Part shown: positions 7,625 to 17,222 of the stretch, piece by piece
Numbering within the stretch: position 1 is the first letter of the stretch
How the letters are laid out: each line of letters starts with the position of its first letter
Assembly (NCBI RefSeq): GCF_900110865.1
Contig: NZ_FOFD01000002.1
Span: forward strand, 616,835 to 680,834
Reading direction: 5' to 3'
From: Natrinema salaciae
GTDB taxonomy: Archaea > Halobacteriota > Halobacteria > Halobacteriales > Natrialbaceae
DNA: 64,000 nt
Made by a program: the position numbers and the translations under genes
Notes under the pieces: model-generated
What the model was told of the DNA's origin: nothing
Database searches by the model: none
The model's input: the letters and a program-made list of their open reading frames with translations, nothing else

Positions 7625-8770
7625 CTATTCCTCGAGCAACTGGTCGCCGATCGTGTTCCGGAGCACTTCGCTGGTGCCCTCGTAGATCTCGTTGAGTTTG
7701 GCGTCGCGGTAGAACCGCTGGGCGGCGAAGTCCTTGGTGTAGCCGTAGCCGCCGTGGATCTGAATGCCCTCGTTCGCGACTTCGCGGCTCACCTCCGAGG
7801 CGTAGAGCTTGGCCTGGGAGGCGTCCTTGATGTAGTCCTCGCCGCGGATCTTCTTGTCCGCGGCCTTGTGCATGAGCATCTTCGCGGCCTGGATCTTCGT
7901 GTCCATGTCCGCGAGCTTGTGTTTGATCGACTGGAACTCGCCGATGGGCTGGCCGAACTGCTCGCGCTCGTTCGCGTAGTCGCGGGCCTCCTCGAAGGCC
8001 GCGCGAGCGATGCCGACGCCGCGGGCGGCGATGGTGATGCGGCCGCCGTTGAGCGTCTTCAGCGCGTGGACGAAGCCCGCGCCCTCTTCGCCGAGCCGTC
8101 GCGATTCCGGAATCCGGAGGTCGTCGAACCGGAGTTCCGCGGTCGGGCAGCCCTTGTCGCCGAGTTTGTCCTCCGTGCCTTCGACGATGAAGCCGTCGTC
8201 CTCCGCGGGCCGAACGACGAAGGAGGAGATCCCCTTGTTGCCGGCGTCGGGGTCGGTCTTCGCGAAGAGGGTGACCGTATCGGCCACCGAGCCGTTCGAA
8301 ATCCAGAGCTTGCCCCCGTTGATCACGTACTCGTCACCGTCCCGCTCCGCCGTGGTCTCCATCGCAGGGACGTCGCTGCCCGCACCCGCCTCCGAGAGCG
8401 CGAACGCGCCGATGTCCTCGCCGGCGGCCAGCGGCGTCAAGTACTCCTCCTTCTGGGACTCGTCGCCGAACTCGTAGAGCATGTTCCCCGCCAGCGAGGT
8501 GTGGGCGGCGACGATCGTTCCGAGTCCACCCGAGCCGCGGGCGATCTCCTCGAGCCCGATCGCGTAGGAGTGATAGTCGAGACCGGCACCGCCGTACTCC
8601 TCGGGGAACGGCATTCCCATCAGCCCCAGCTCCGCCATTTGGCTCACGAGATCCGCGGGGAACTCGTCGTCGTGGTCGATCTCCTCGGCGACGGGGACGA
8701 CCTCCTCGTCGACGAATTCCGAAACCATGTCACGAATCTGCTCCTGTTCGGCCGAGAGTGCAAAGTCCAT
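7625..8770 (-). CDS. acd: Acyl-CoA dehydrogenase
   Basis: 381 residues, the full family length. It has an N-terminal helical domain, the FAD/substrate loop FALSEAGAGSDVPAMETTAE, and the second signature QFGQPIGEFQSIKHKLADM. The catalytic base is probably Glu364 in NEIYEGTSEVLRNTI. It introduces the alpha-beta double bond of acyl-CoA with electrons passed to ETF. The gene is followed on the same strand by nothing close; an AMP-forming acyl-CoA ligase lies upstream at 8965-10617. Chain-length preference cannot be read from sequence. A second paralogue lies at 35136-36278. Confidence 0.93.
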   Translation of the reverse strand: MDFALSAEQEQIRDMVSEFVDEEVVPVAEEIDHDDEFPADLVSQMAELGLMGMPFPEEYGGAGLDYHSYAIGLEEIARGSGGLGTIVAAHTSLAGNMLYEFGDESQKEEYLTPLAAGEDIGAFALSEAGAGSDVPAMETTAERDGDEYVINGGKLWISNGSVADTVTLFAKTDPDAGNKGISSFVVRPAEDDGFIVEGTEDKLGDKGCPTAELRFDDLRIPESRRLGEEGAGFVHALKTLNGGRITIAARGVGIARAAFEEARDYANEREQFGQPIGEFQSIKHKLADMDTKIQAAKMLMHKAADKKIRGEDYIKDASQAKLYASEVSREVANEGIQIHGGYGYTKDFAAQRFYRDAKLNEIYEGTSEVLRNTIGDQLLEE

Positions 8771-8964
8771 ACGGCGGCATTAGGAATCGTGAACCTTTAC
8801 TGTTCTCTCTTTCGTCGGCCGTCTCGCCTGACGCTGACGAGTGCTACCTCTCGTCGGGTGAGTCTAGACGACGGTGACCCGTCGATGAGGAGATCCAACG
8901 GACGAGGCATCGACGACGGATTCGTCGGAGTTGGGATCGCTACGAAACCCGAGACGAGAGGGCC

Positions 8965-10617
8965 TCAGTCGCTATCGGGCGCCGACTCTTCCGGAACCTG
9001 TCCCTCGACGAGGGACTGATCGGCGTACTCCTCGCGGATGTCCTTCTTCGAGAACTTGCCCGTCGCCGTCTTGGGCACTTCCTTGATGAACTCGATTTCG
9101 TCCGGCAGCCACCACTTGGGGTACTCGTCGGCGAGCTGCTCGTTGATCTCGGAGACGAGCGCGTCCCGATCGGCGTCCGCCGCGGGGACGACGAACGCGA
9201 CCGGTCGCTCCTGCCAGCGCTCGTGCGGGACGCCGACGACGGCCGCCTCGGCGACGTCGTCGTGGGCCATGATCGCGTTCTCGAGTTCGACCGACGAGAT
9301 CCACTCGCCGCCGGATTTGATCACGTCCTTCTCTCGGTCGACGATCTTGATGTAGCCATCCTCGTCGACGGTGACGACGTCACCGGTCTTGAGCCAGCCG
9401 TCCTCGAAGTCCGCCTCGTTTGCCTCGGGGCGTTTGAAGTACTCCGTGGTCACCCACGGCCCGCGGATCCACAGCTCGCCGAACTCCTGCCCGTTCCAGG
9501 CGATCTCCTCGCCGTCGTTGTCGATGACCTTGAACTCGAGACCGGGCACCACGAGCCCCTGTTTGCCGCGCTTCTCGAGCTGGGTGTCGTAGTCCGCGTC
9601 CTCGAGATCGGATTTGAGATGGGATACGGACCCGATCGGGGACATCTCGGTCATCCCCCAGGCGTGTAAGACCTCGACGCCCTGGGTGTCGAACCACTCG
9701 ATCATCGATTTCGGTGCCGCCGAGCCGCCGACGATCACGGTATCGAGCGTCGAGAGGTCGACCTCGTTCTCCGAGCAGTACTCCATCAGGCCGAGCCAGA
9801 CGGTCGGAACGCCCGCGCTGATCGTCACGCCCTCGTTTTCGATGAGGTTCGCGATGTCTTCGGGCTCCGGCGAGGGGCCGGGGAAGACCTGTTTGGAGCC
9901 GCCCGCGGTCGCCGTGAACGGCATCCCCCAGGCGTTGACGTGGAACATCGGCACGACGGGCATGACGACGTCGTCGTCGGCCATCGGAATCCCCTGTGGC
10001 GTCAGGGTGGCCATCGTGTGGCTCCAGAGCATCTGCTGGGTGTATTCGACGCCCTTCGGGTTGCCGGTCGTTCCCGAGGTGTAACACATCCCCGCGGGCT
10101 GTTCCTCGTCGACGTCGGGCCAGTCGTAGTCGGTCTCGTGACCCTCGATGAACGACTCGTACGGCGTCGCCTCGAGGTCGTCGGCCGGCTGGCTGCCCAT
10201 GACGACGAAGTCGACGCCGTCGAACTCGTCGTCGGCGTCGGCGACCGCGCCCGCGAGTTTCGGTGCGAGCGACTGGTCGACGAAGATCAGTTCGTCGTCG
10301 GCGTTGTCGACGATGTACTGGATGTGTGCGTCCGGGAGTAACGGATTGATCGTGTGGAGTTGTGCGCCGATCGACGGGACGGCGAAGTACGTCTCGAAGT
10401 GGCGCGAGTGGTTCCAACAGAACGTCCCGACCCGGTCGCCGGTCTCGATCCCGTATTCGTCGAGCGCGTTCGCGAGGCGGCTCGTTCGGTCCTCGTACTC
10501 GGCGTACGTGTATCGCTGCATCCCGTCGTGGTTCCGGGAGACGATCTCCGTATCGGGGTACAGTTTGGTAGCACGCCACAAGAACGGTCGAAGTGTTTGG
10601 TCTGTTCCCGCTGGCAT
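8965..10617 (-). CDS. AMP-forming long-chain fatty acid-CoA ligase
   Basis: 550 residues, complete. It contains the AMP-binding P-loop YTSGTTGNPKG at residues 179-189, the core motifs HAWGMTEMSPIGSVS and YIKIVDREKDVIKSGGEWIS, and the C-terminal adenylation lysine in PKTATGKFSKKDIREEYA. It activates a carboxylic acid to the acyl-adenylate and then to acyl-CoA. Together with the two acyl-CoA dehydrogenases, the 3-hydroxyacyl-CoA dehydrogenase and the MaoC hydratase in this window it fits fatty-acid degradation. Upstream of the ATG (10615-10617) the minus strand has AT-rich AATACGTTATTTG about 26 bases away, consistent with a leaderless promoter. Confidence 0.92.
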   Translation of the reverse strand: MPAGTDQTLRPFLWRATKLYPDTEIVSRNHDGMQRYTYAEYEDRTSRLANALDEYGIETGDRVGTFCWNHSRHFETYFAVPSIGAQLHTINPLLPDAHIQYIVDNADDELIFVDQSLAPKLAGAVADADDEFDGVDFVVMGSQPADDLEATPYESFIEGHETDYDWPDVDEEQPAGMCYTSGTTGNPKGVEYTQQMLWSHTMATLTPQGIPMADDDVVMPVVPMFHVNAWGMPFTATAGGSKQVFPGPSPEPEDIANLIENEGVTISAGVPTVWLGLMEYCSENEVDLSTLDTVIVGGSAAPKSMIEWFDTQGVEVLHAWGMTEMSPIGSVSHLKSDLEDADYDTQLEKRGKQGLVVPGLEFKVIDNDGEEIAWNGQEFGELWIRGPWVTTEYFKRPEANEADFEDGWLKTGDVVTVDEDGYIKIVDREKDVIKSGGEWISSVELENAIMAHDDVAEAAVVGVPHERWQERPVAFVVPAADADRDALVSEINEQLADEYPKWWLPDEIEFIKEVPKTATGKFSKKDIREEYADQSLVEGQVPEESAPDSD

Positions 10618-10702
10618 CTCAATTATTTATCGGCACAAATAACGTATTAGTCTTTTCCTACGGCCGTCGACACGGCCCGCCTATGGCCGCGTCCGTCTCC
10701 CG

Positions 10703-11347
10703 TCATCGCGAGGCGACTCGCTCGAGCGCCGCGTCGATCGGTTCGTCACCGCCGAGGATTTCGAACGTCTCCCCGACGAGATCGTCGCGCTCGAGTGTGG
10801 CCACGAGCGTTCGAGCGACGTCTTCGCGGGGAATATCGCCGTCGGTTAGCTCGAGGCCGTCGCCCGCGGCGCGGATCTCGCCGGTTCCGGACTCGGTCGT
10901 CAGTTCGCCCGGCCGGACGATCGTGTGCGCGAGGTCGCTCTGTCGGAGGTACTCGTCGGCTTCGGCCTTGGCGATCAGGTAGTCCTCGAGGGCGTCGGGG
11001 CCGGCCTCGGGGTCGTCGGCTCCCATCGAACTGAGCATGACGAACCGATCGACGCCCGCCGCTTCCGCGGCGTCGATCAGCCGGATCGCGCCGTCGCGGT
11101 CGACGCCGTAGACGTCGTCGCCCCCGGAACCGGCGGCGAAGACGATCGCGTCACAGCCCTCCACGGCGTGGTCGACGTCCCCCGTCAAGTCGGCTACGAC
11201 CGGGTCCCCGCCCAGATCCGCCATCGCGTCGACCTGGGACTCGTCGCGAACCATCGCTCGAGCGATCCCCTCGCGCTCGCCGAGTAGTTCGGTGACGTGC
11301 TGTCCGACTCCTCCGTGCGATCCGGCGACGAGTACGGTTCGATTCAT
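10703..11347 (-). CDS. Atypical NAD(P)-binding short-chain dehydrogenase/reductase (NmrA/YwnB-like)
   Basis: 214 residues. It starts with a Rossmann fold glycine motif (VLVAGSHGGVGQHVTELL, residues 4-21) and continues DAIVFAAGSGGDDVYGVDRD and RFVMLSSMGADDPEAGPDAL, as in NAD(P)-binding proteins of the atypical SDR5/NmrA type. Such proteins often lack a classical YxxxK catalytic pair and act as redox sensors or reductases; none is obvious here. An ATG nine codons earlier (11374) is possible. It is divergent from the squalene synthase-like gene at 11506. Substrate unknown. Confidence 0.83.
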   Translation of the reverse strand: MNRTVLVAGSHGGVGQHVTELLGEREGIARAMVRDESQVDAMADLGGDPVVADLTGDVDHAVEGCDAIVFAAGSGGDDVYGVDRDGAIRLIDAAEAAGVDRFVMLSSMGADDPEAGPDALEDYLIAKAEADEYLRQSDLAHTIVRPGELTTESGTGEIRAAGDGLELTDGDIPREDVARTLVATLERDDLVGETFEILGGDEPIDAALERVASR

Positions 11348-11505
11348 CGGTTCGATTTCGTTCGGCCGCGACATACGAATTTCGTCGGAACGCGCCGGGC
11401 CAGTCGCTCCGGCCGGCCCCCTTCGGACTGCGTTCCGCATCGATCGGTAGATCGCGCCGCGACCGCGGCGTTTTTCCCGGATGGTCACCAAACTAACTCG
11501 AGTAG

Positions 11506-12552
11506 ATGACCACGGGCCAGCCCGAATCCACAACCGACACCGACCTCGAGTGGTGTTACGACGCGGTTCACGGCGTTTCGCGGACCTTTTCGATCACTAT
11601 CGATCGGCTCGAGGAGCCGATGGCGAGACACATCTGTCTCGGCTATCTCCTCTGTCGAATCGCAGACACGATCGAAGATGCGGGTCACATTCCACCGGAG
11701 ACGCAGACAGAGCTGCTCGCGACCTACGATCGATTACTCGATCCGGACGCCACGGAATCGGTCGCGACTTTCATGGACGACGTCGAGCCGTGGCTTCCCG
11801 AGGACCGAAACGACGACTGGGACGTCGTCGCAGAGACGCCACGGGTGCTGCGGACCTTCGAATCGCTCGACGAGGAGCCCCGCGAGATCATGCGCGAACC
11901 GGTCCGCGAACTCGTCGACGGTATGGCGATGTTCACCGATCGGTACGCCACGGAGGGCGGCTTGCGTCTCCAGACGATCGAGGAACTCGAGGAGTACTGC
12001 TGGTACGCCGCCGGCACCGTCGGCACCCTGATCACCGGACTGGTCGCCCGCGGCACCTCGCAGGACCGAGCGGTGGAGATGCGGGAGAACGCCCGCTCGT
12101 TCGCCCTCCTCCTGCAACTGGTCAACATCGCGAAAGACGTCGAAGCCGACTATCACGAGGAGAACAACGTCTACCTCCCCGCCGAATGGCTCGCGGCGGA
12201 GGACGTCGACGTCGAGGAAGTCACCGACGAGGCCCACCACGGTGGCGTCACGAACGTCATCAAGCGGGTGACAGGCCGCGCCGAAGGCTACCTCGACGGC
12301 GCCCAGCGCTACCTCGAAGTCGTGCCGGAACACAACGGCAACCGGCTCTCGGCGTGGGCGATCCCCTACCTGCTCGCGGTTGGGACCCTTCGGGAACTGC
12401 GCGAACGTCCCGAGGACGTCGTCCGCGAGGGCGACGTCAAAGTCTCTCGAGCGGAAGTGTACGCCCTCCTCCAGCAGTTCGAGGACGGCGTCTCTCGCTC
12501 GCGGCTCGAGGAACTCCGGCGCACGATGTCGGAGCAGCCGCTTCACCAGTGA
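11506..12552 (+). CDS. Squalene/phytoene synthase family protein (squalene synthase-like)
   Basis: 348 residues, all-alpha trans-prenyltransferase fold. It has the conserved SRTFSITIDRLEEPMARHIC opening, the first Asp-rich motif DTIED (Asp54-Asp58) and the second KDVEADYHEENNVYLP (Asp211-Asp215). These bind Mg2+ and the diphosphates of two prenyl donors for head-to-head condensation. The length and the CLGYLLCRIADTIED wording look closer to squalene synthase than to phytoene synthase (CrtB), but sequence alone leaves both open. Squalene is the precursor of haloarchaeal neutral lipids, phytoene of bacterioruberin. Confidence 0.86.
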   Translation: MTTGQPESTTDTDLEWCYDAVHGVSRTFSITIDRLEEPMARHICLGYLLCRIADTIEDAGHIPPETQTELLATYDRLLDPDATESVATFMDDVEPWLPEDRNDDWDVVAETPRVLRTFESLDEEPREIMREPVRELVDGMAMFTDRYATEGGLRLQTIEELEEYCWYAAGTVGTLITGLVARGTSQDRAVEMRENARSFALLLQLVNIAKDVEADYHEENNVYLPAEWLAAEDVDVEEVTDEAHHGGVTNVIKRVTGRAEGYLDGAQRYLEVVPEHNGNRLSAWAIPYLLAVGTLRELRERPEDVVREGDVKVSRAEVYALLQQFEDGVSRSRLEELRRTMSEQPLHQ

Positions 12553-12923
12553 GCGGCCGTCGTCGATTCTGAGTGTGGGTTCGGGTACGGCGACCCGGTC
12601 GCAGTACCGTTCTCGTGGCTCTCCGCCCCGGGTTGCTCGTCGCCACTGACATTGCTCTCGCCTCCAGCCGCTGCTCTCGCCTCCAGCCGTTGCTCTCGCC
12701 ACCAGTCGGCTTCCGTTGCTCGAGGGGGTGCGCGCATCGGCGAAAGACACAAAGCATATTTCACGTAGATGATGAGTAAGGGGAAACCGCAGCTCGTGAT
12801 CGACCGGCGGCAGGTTCCGGTCCAACGCAGTACCGGACTGCCGCAGTCGAGCGGTCCCGTCGACGACACCGGCTGATCGAGAGCGGCCCGACTCACCACG
12901 ATGATCGAGATCCCCGTCCATCC
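12553..12923. other. 371-base intergenic region without a gene
   Basis: No credible reading frame is present on either strand. It holds the 19-base direct repeats at 12633-12708. It also has an AT-richer stretch near 12750-12780 (AAGCATATTTCACGTAGATG) that may be a promoter for the HTTM gene. Confidence 0.5.
12633..12708. repeat. Four imperfect 19-base tandem repeats
   Basis: Units at 12633, 12652, 12671 and 12690. The middle two are nearly identical (TGCTCTCGCCTCCAGCCG plus one variable first base) and the outer two are degenerate. It is a small non-coding minisatellite between the squalene synthase-like and HTTM genes, with no inverted structure seen. Confidence 0.6.
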
Positions 12924-14537
12924 ATGAGTACCCGTTCGCTCCGCCCGAGAGTGGATTCGCTGCGAGCGCGCACGAGAGACGCGCTCGAGCGCCGGCTCGG
13001 CATCGACGCTCGAGCGCTGGCGGCGTTCCGCATCGCGGTCGGGCTCGTGTTGTTGTTCGATATCGGCCACCGGTCGCGGGACCTCCGCACGTTCTACACC
13101 GACGGCGGGGTGCTGCCGCGGGCGATGCTGGTGGACCAGTATCCGGCCGCCGAATACTCGATTCACGCCCTGTCGGGAGCGGCGTGGGTACAGGCGCTCC
13201 TGTTCGGCTGTGCGGCGGCGGCCGCCGCGGCGCTGCTCGTCGGCTACCGGACGCGGACGGCGACGGTTCTCTCGCTACTCTTGCTCGTCTCCGTGCAAGC
13301 CCGCAACCCGTTCCTGCTGAACGGGGCCGACAGGCTCCTCAGTCAGCTGTTGTTCCTCGCCATCTTCCTGCCGCTGGGACGTCGGTGGGCGATCGACGCG
13401 CTGGGCGACACCGGCGACGTCGAAGATGCCGCGCGCGAACCGGACCCCGAACGCCGGTCCGAACGCACTCCCCGGATCGTCACGCCGGCGACCGCAGCGA
13501 TGCTCGTCTCCGTCGTCGCCGTCTTCGTCAGCAACGCGCTCGGCAAGGCCGAGGGCGACACCTGGCACACCGGTGAGGCGCTCCACTACGCGCTCCGACT
13601 GGATCACATGACCGTGCTGCTCGGCGACCACCTCGTGAACTACCCGCTCCTCCTGACGGTCGGAACCTTCGCCTGGATGGGGCTGGTGACCGGCGCACCG
13701 CTCATGATACTGTTTGCCGGCCGTCTCCGGATCGCCTACGTCGCCGTATTCGTCGCGGCGGCCACCGGGATGGCGCTCTCGATGGCCGTCGGCCTCTTCC
13801 CCGCCGTCCTCGTCGGTTCGTTCCTCCTGTTTCTCCCGCCGCGGTTCTGGAACGCGCTCGAGCACACCCTCGCCGTTGCCGTCGGCCGGATCGACGGACT
13901 CGACCGCGGTGTGGCGGTGGTCCGAGACGCGACGACCAGGGTGCGACGACCGCGACCAGCGGGATCGGCACTGCCGACCCCGACCCAGCGACGGGTGCGA
14001 CAGTGCCGGTCGTTTCTCCTCGCCGCCCTGTTGATCGGCGTCGCTTGCTGGAACGTCGGCGTGCTCGGCGTTGCGGACCCGTTCGAACCGGTCGACGCGG
14101 TAGATCCGGCGGACCACGAGTGGAGCATGTTCGCCCCCGACCCCAGCACGAGCTACGGCTGGTACGTGGTCGAAGCCGAGATCGACGGCGAACCGAATCG
14201 CGACGTCCTCGGGGGAACGGAACGCCGTACCGACCGGCCGCCGGACGCCGCCGAGACCGTCCCCAGTTTCCGGTGGCGAAAGTACATGAACTCGCTGTCC
14301 GACAGCGACGAGCGCGCCGACCGGTTCGCTGCGTCCATGTGCGAACGGGCGCGCTCGCGGACCGATTCGTCCGTCGAGGCCGTCACCGTAACCTACACCG
14401 AGCAGCCGATCCGCCTCGAGGGCGAACGCGAAGCGCCGACGACGTATACGGTGGTCGACCGATCGTGTTCGGCCGACGACGCGATTGCCGACCGAAACCG
14501 TGAATCACGGCCGGCACTAACTGCCCGTACCCAATGA
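12924..14537 (+). CDS. HTTM-domain membrane protein (gamma-carboxylase-like)
   Basis: 537 residues with about eight membrane segments. The N-terminal half has the HTTM layout: LGIDARALAAFRIAVGLVLL, then DGGVLPRAMLVDQYP, a helix with ARNPFLLNGADRLLSQLLFL, and TWHTGEALHYALRLDHMTVL. HTTM proteins are relatives of vitamin K-dependent gamma-carboxylase; the prokaryotic substrates are unknown. The C-terminal part is a soluble domain (WSMFAPDPSTSYGWYVVEAE). The stop overlaps the start of the DCC-family gene (ATGA), the usual HTTM/DCC pairing, which suggests a shared redox or modification task in the membrane. Confidence 0.83.
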   Translation: MSTRSLRPRVDSLRARTRDALERRLGIDARALAAFRIAVGLVLLFDIGHRSRDLRTFYTDGGVLPRAMLVDQYPAAEYSIHALSGAAWVQALLFGCAAAAAAALLVGYRTRTATVLSLLLLVSVQARNPFLLNGADRLLSQLLFLAIFLPLGRRWAIDALGDTGDVEDAAREPDPERRSERTPRIVTPATAAMLVSVVAVFVSNALGKAEGDTWHTGEALHYALRLDHMTVLLGDHLVNYPLLLTVGTFAWMGLVTGAPLMILFAGRLRIAYVAVFVAAATGMALSMAVGLFPAVLVGSFLLFLPPRFWNALEHTLAVAVGRIDGLDRGVAVVRDATTRVRRPRPAGSALPTPTQRRVRQCRSFLLAALLIGVACWNVGVLGVADPFEPVDAVDPADHEWSMFAPDPSTSYGWYVVEAEIDGEPNRDVLGGTERRTDRPPDAAETVPSFRWRKYMNSLSDSDERADRFAASMCERARSRTDSSVEAVTVTYTEQPIRLEGEREAPTTYTVVDRSCSADDAIADRNRESRPALTARTQ

Positions 14538-14956
14538 ACTCGCCGGCCTCCGACGACGCTCCGATCGTCCTCTTCGACGGCGTCTGCAACCTCTGTAACG
14601 GGTTCGTCCAGTTTATCCTGCCCCGAGATACGGAGGGCCGGTTCCGCTTCGCCGCACTCCAGTCCGACGTCGGCGAGGCCCTGCTCGCCGAACGCGGCCT
14701 CCCGACCGACGAACTCGAGTCGGTCGTCCTGATCGAGGGCGACGACTACTACGTGAAGTCGGCCGCGGTCATCCGCATCGCGAGGCTCCTCGGCGGCGTC
14801 TACGCGCTGCTCGGCCCGTTTCGATTCCTGCCGCGCGGCCTCCGGGACTGGGCCTACGACGCCGTCGCCGCCCGCCGCTACCGCTGGTTCGGGAAGCGAG
14901 ACCAGTGTGCGATGCCGCCGCCCGACGTCGACGTCAGCTCGCGATTCCTCGAGTGA
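14534..14956 (+). CDS. DCC-family thiol-disulfide oxidoreductase-like protein (DUF393)
   Basis: 140 residues. It carries the family signature near the start, IVLFDGVCNLCNGFVQFIL, where Asp-x-x-Cys-x-x-Cys (residues 14-20) gives the DCC name, followed by a thioredoxin-like fold (FRFAALQSDVGEALLAERGL). A redox role is inferred from the CxxC pair. It is translationally coupled to the HTTM membrane protein by a 4-base overlap and converges with the membrane protein gene at 14968 (11-base gap). Confidence 0.88.
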   Translation: MNSPASDDAPIVLFDGVCNLCNGFVQFILPRDTEGRFRFAALQSDVGEALLAERGLPTDELESVVLIEGDDYYVKSAAVIRIARLLGGVYALLGPFRFLPRGLRDWAYDAVAARRYRWFGKRDQCAMPPPDVDVSSRFLE

Positions 14957-14967
14957 GTCGCCGGCGT

Positions 14968-16269
14968 TCAGCGCCGCGATCGGTCGGCCTCGAGAGCGAT
15001 GCGCCGCCCGAGCAAGGCGAGCGGGTAGCCGAACACGGCGACACTGGCGACCCACGGCAACAGCAAGAGACCGTACAGGCCGGGTCCGTAGCCGAACACG
15101 GAGACGGGAGCGACGGCCGCGATCGCGGCGATCGGCGTGAGGGCGGCGACGACGACGAGCGCGATCGGCGTCCGGCCGCGCTCGAACGCGTGTCCGATCG
15201 GTAGACAGAGCGCGGTCGCCAGTCCGAAACAGACCGGGAACGCGTACACCGGAAAGCCGGCGAGCAGGACGGAGACCCCCGCGGCAGTGACCGTCGCGAG
15301 CGCCGCCAGACCGACGAGCCCGCGGGTCTCGAGCCGATCACCCAGACGACGTGCCGTGCTCCCCAGCAGGGCGTATCCGACTCCGAGAGCGGCCAGTGCG
15401 ACGGCACCCGGCGCGAGACCGCCACCGGTGGCGACCACGCCGACGACCAGAAAGCCGCCGGCACCGACGGCCCCGACGGCGGCGATCAGCCGCTCGAGCC
15501 GCGCCGCGTCGAACGCCGCGCGCCCCCGGTCGATGTGACCGAATGCGACGCCCGTAAGCGCGATCAGTATCCCCGGGACGAACCCGCCCCTCGCGCCGTG
15601 ATCGAGCGCCGTCGGACCGGTCTCGAGGCCGATCGTCGCGTATCCGGTCGCGGTGCCGAGGACGCCGCCGTCGCCGTAGGTGACGTACGTCTGTCTGTCG
15701 ACGCCGTCCGCTCGCGTCCACGTCGCGGCGCTGCCGTCGACGGTCGCGCGGGCGGGGTCGTTCGTCACGGTCGTCCCCTCGGGCGTGTGGAGCGTCACCC
15801 GGTCGGCTTCCAGCCCGTAGCGGGCGTTCGACGTCCCGAGGGCGAAGTAGTCGACGATCCAGCTATCGCCGACACCCCGCCGAGCGACGTCGTCGACGGT
15901 GTAGTTCACCACGACCGTGTTACCCTCGAGCGTCGACTCGACGGTTCGGACGTCGCCGTCGGCGACGTGGTATCGCACCCAGGCGTCGTCGACCGCGGCC
16001 TCGAGCGCGGTCGCGTTCGTCCGATACCGCTCGGCGGCCGACGCGGTGACCGGAACGCGAGCGTGCCACCGCGAATCGCCGGCCTCGTCGACGTAGACGT
16101 CGAGCGTTCCGGGTTCGGTCGCGCCGTCGATACCGGCGTCGTCCCCGAGCCCGGAGCCACAGACGCCGCAGAGTTGCGACGGCGGCGGTGCACCGGCGAC
16201 GGTGGCGACGCCGATCACGCCGAGGAGCGTACAGAGGGCGACGACGACGGCGAGGCGAGTAATCCGCAT
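14968..16269 (-). CDS. Exported/membrane protein of unknown function
   Basis: 433 residues. It opens with a signal peptide (ITRLAVVVALCTLLGVIGVA), followed by a Cys-containing segment (QLCGVCGSGLGDD) just after the cleavage region, which resembles a short metal or disulfide motif. Residues about 45-230 are an extracellular beta-rich domain (VVNYTVDDVARRGVGDSWIV). The C-terminal 190 residues have six hydrophobic segments. I do not recognise a named family. The promoter region holds an AATTG/CAATT inverted repeat at 16301-16314. Confidence 0.72.
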   Translation of the reverse strand: MRITRLAVVVALCTLLGVIGVATVAGAPPPSQLCGVCGSGLGDDAGIDGATEPGTLDVYVDEAGDSRWHARVPVTASAAERYRTNATALEAAVDDAWVRYHVADGDVRTVESTLEGNTVVVNYTVDDVARRGVGDSWIVDYFALGTSNARYGLEADRVTLHTPEGTTVTNDPARATVDGSAATWTRADGVDRQTYVTYGDGGVLGTATGYATIGLETGPTALDHGARGGFVPGILIALTGVAFGHIDRGRAAFDAARLERLIAAVGAVGAGGFLVVGVVATGGGLAPGAVALAALGVGYALLGSTARRLGDRLETRGLVGLAALATVTAAGVSVLLAGFPVYAFPVCFGLATALCLPIGHAFERGRTPIALVVVAALTPIAAIAAVAPVSVFGYGPGLYGLLLLPWVASVAVFGYPLALLGRRIALEADRSRR

Positions 16270-16300
16270 CGTCGTCGACTACGGATGTCGGGCGGAAATA

Positions 16301-16314
16301 AATTGTGCTCAATT
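16301..16314. promoter_or_regulatory. Inverted repeat over the TATA-like region of the 16269 gene
   Basis: AATTG-TGCT-CAATT lies 32-45 bases upstream of the minus-strand ATG and overlaps the edge of a TATA-like AATTTATTT (16296-16304). It is a possible operator or simply AT-rich promoter sequence. Confidence 0.3.
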
Positions 16315-16367
16315 GAAACGACCGGCCGCGCTCGTTCCGACGGCTGCGATCGACGATCGGCAATCGG

Positions 16368-17222
16368 TTACTCGTACTCGTAGAATCCCTCGCCGGTCTT
16401 CTTCCCCAGATCGCCGGCCTCGACCTTCCGCTTGAGGAGGTAGGCGGGCTGGTATCTGTCCCCCAGCTCCTCGTGAAGCGTTTCCGAGGCGTGGAGACAG
16501 ACGTCCAGTCCGATGTGGTCCGCGAGCGTCAGCGGCCCCATAGGGACGTTCGTTCCGAGTTCCATCCCCGTGTCGATGTCCGCCTTCGAGGCGACGCCCT
16601 CGTCGTACGCGCGAATCCCCTCGTTGATCCACGGCATCAGGATGCGGTTGGTGACGAACCCCGGCTTGTCGTCGGCCTCCCACGTCGTCTTCCCGAGGTC
16701 CTCGGCGATCTCGTGGGCCAGCGCGGTCGCCGCGTCGGTCGTCTTCTCGCCGACGACCACCTCGACCCCCTCCATGATCGGGACCGGGTTCATGAAGTGG
16801 AGCCCGACCACGCGCTCGGGGGCCTCGAGATCGGACGCGATCGACGTGATGGAGATCGTGCTCGTATTCGTCGCGAGCAGGACGTCCTCGTCGGCGACCC
16901 GCTCGAGGTCGGCGAAGACCTCCTGTTTGACCCCCAGTTCCTCGAGCGCGGCCTCGACGACGAGGTCGCAGTCGCCGAGGTCGTCGAGCGTCGTCGTCCC
17001 CTCGATCCGGTCGCGGATCGTCGCCGGTTCCTCGTCGAGACTCCCTCGAGACTCGAGTCGTCCGAGACTGTCGTCGATGGTCTCGAAGCCGCTCTCGACG
17101 AACTCCCGCTCGATATCGCGCATGACCACGTCGTACCCGTTGGTCGCCGCGACCTGTGCGATGCCGCTTCCCATCGTTCCTGCACCGACGACGCCGATCC
17201 GATCGATCTGTTCGCGAACCAT
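16368..17222 (-). CDS. hbd: 3-hydroxyacyl-CoA dehydrogenase (3-hydroxybutyryl-CoA dehydrogenase type)
   Basis: 284 residues, the size of single-domain bacterial-type Hbd enzymes. The NAD-binding motif IGVVGAGTMGSGIAQVAA is at residues 9-26. The catalytic region is LATNTSTISITSIASDLEAP with HFMNPVPIMEGVEVVVGEKT, and the C-terminal dimer/substrate domain includes GFVTNRILMPWINEGIRAYD and AGDLGKKTGEGFYEYE. It oxidises 3-hydroxyacyl-CoA to 3-ketoacyl-CoA with NAD+, or the reverse. It fits beta-oxidation with the acyl-CoA dehydrogenases and MaoC protein here. Confidence 0.94.
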   Translation of the reverse strand: MVREQIDRIGVVGAGTMGSGIAQVAATNGYDVVMRDIEREFVESGFETIDDSLGRLESRGSLDEEPATIRDRIEGTTTLDDLGDCDLVVEAALEELGVKQEVFADLERVADEDVLLATNTSTISITSIASDLEAPERVVGLHFMNPVPIMEGVEVVVGEKTTDAATALAHEIAEDLGKTTWEADDKPGFVTNRILMPWINEGIRAYDEGVASKADIDTGMELGTNVPMGPLTLADHIGLDVCLHASETLHEELGDRYQPAYLLKRKVEAGDLGKKTGEGFYEYE

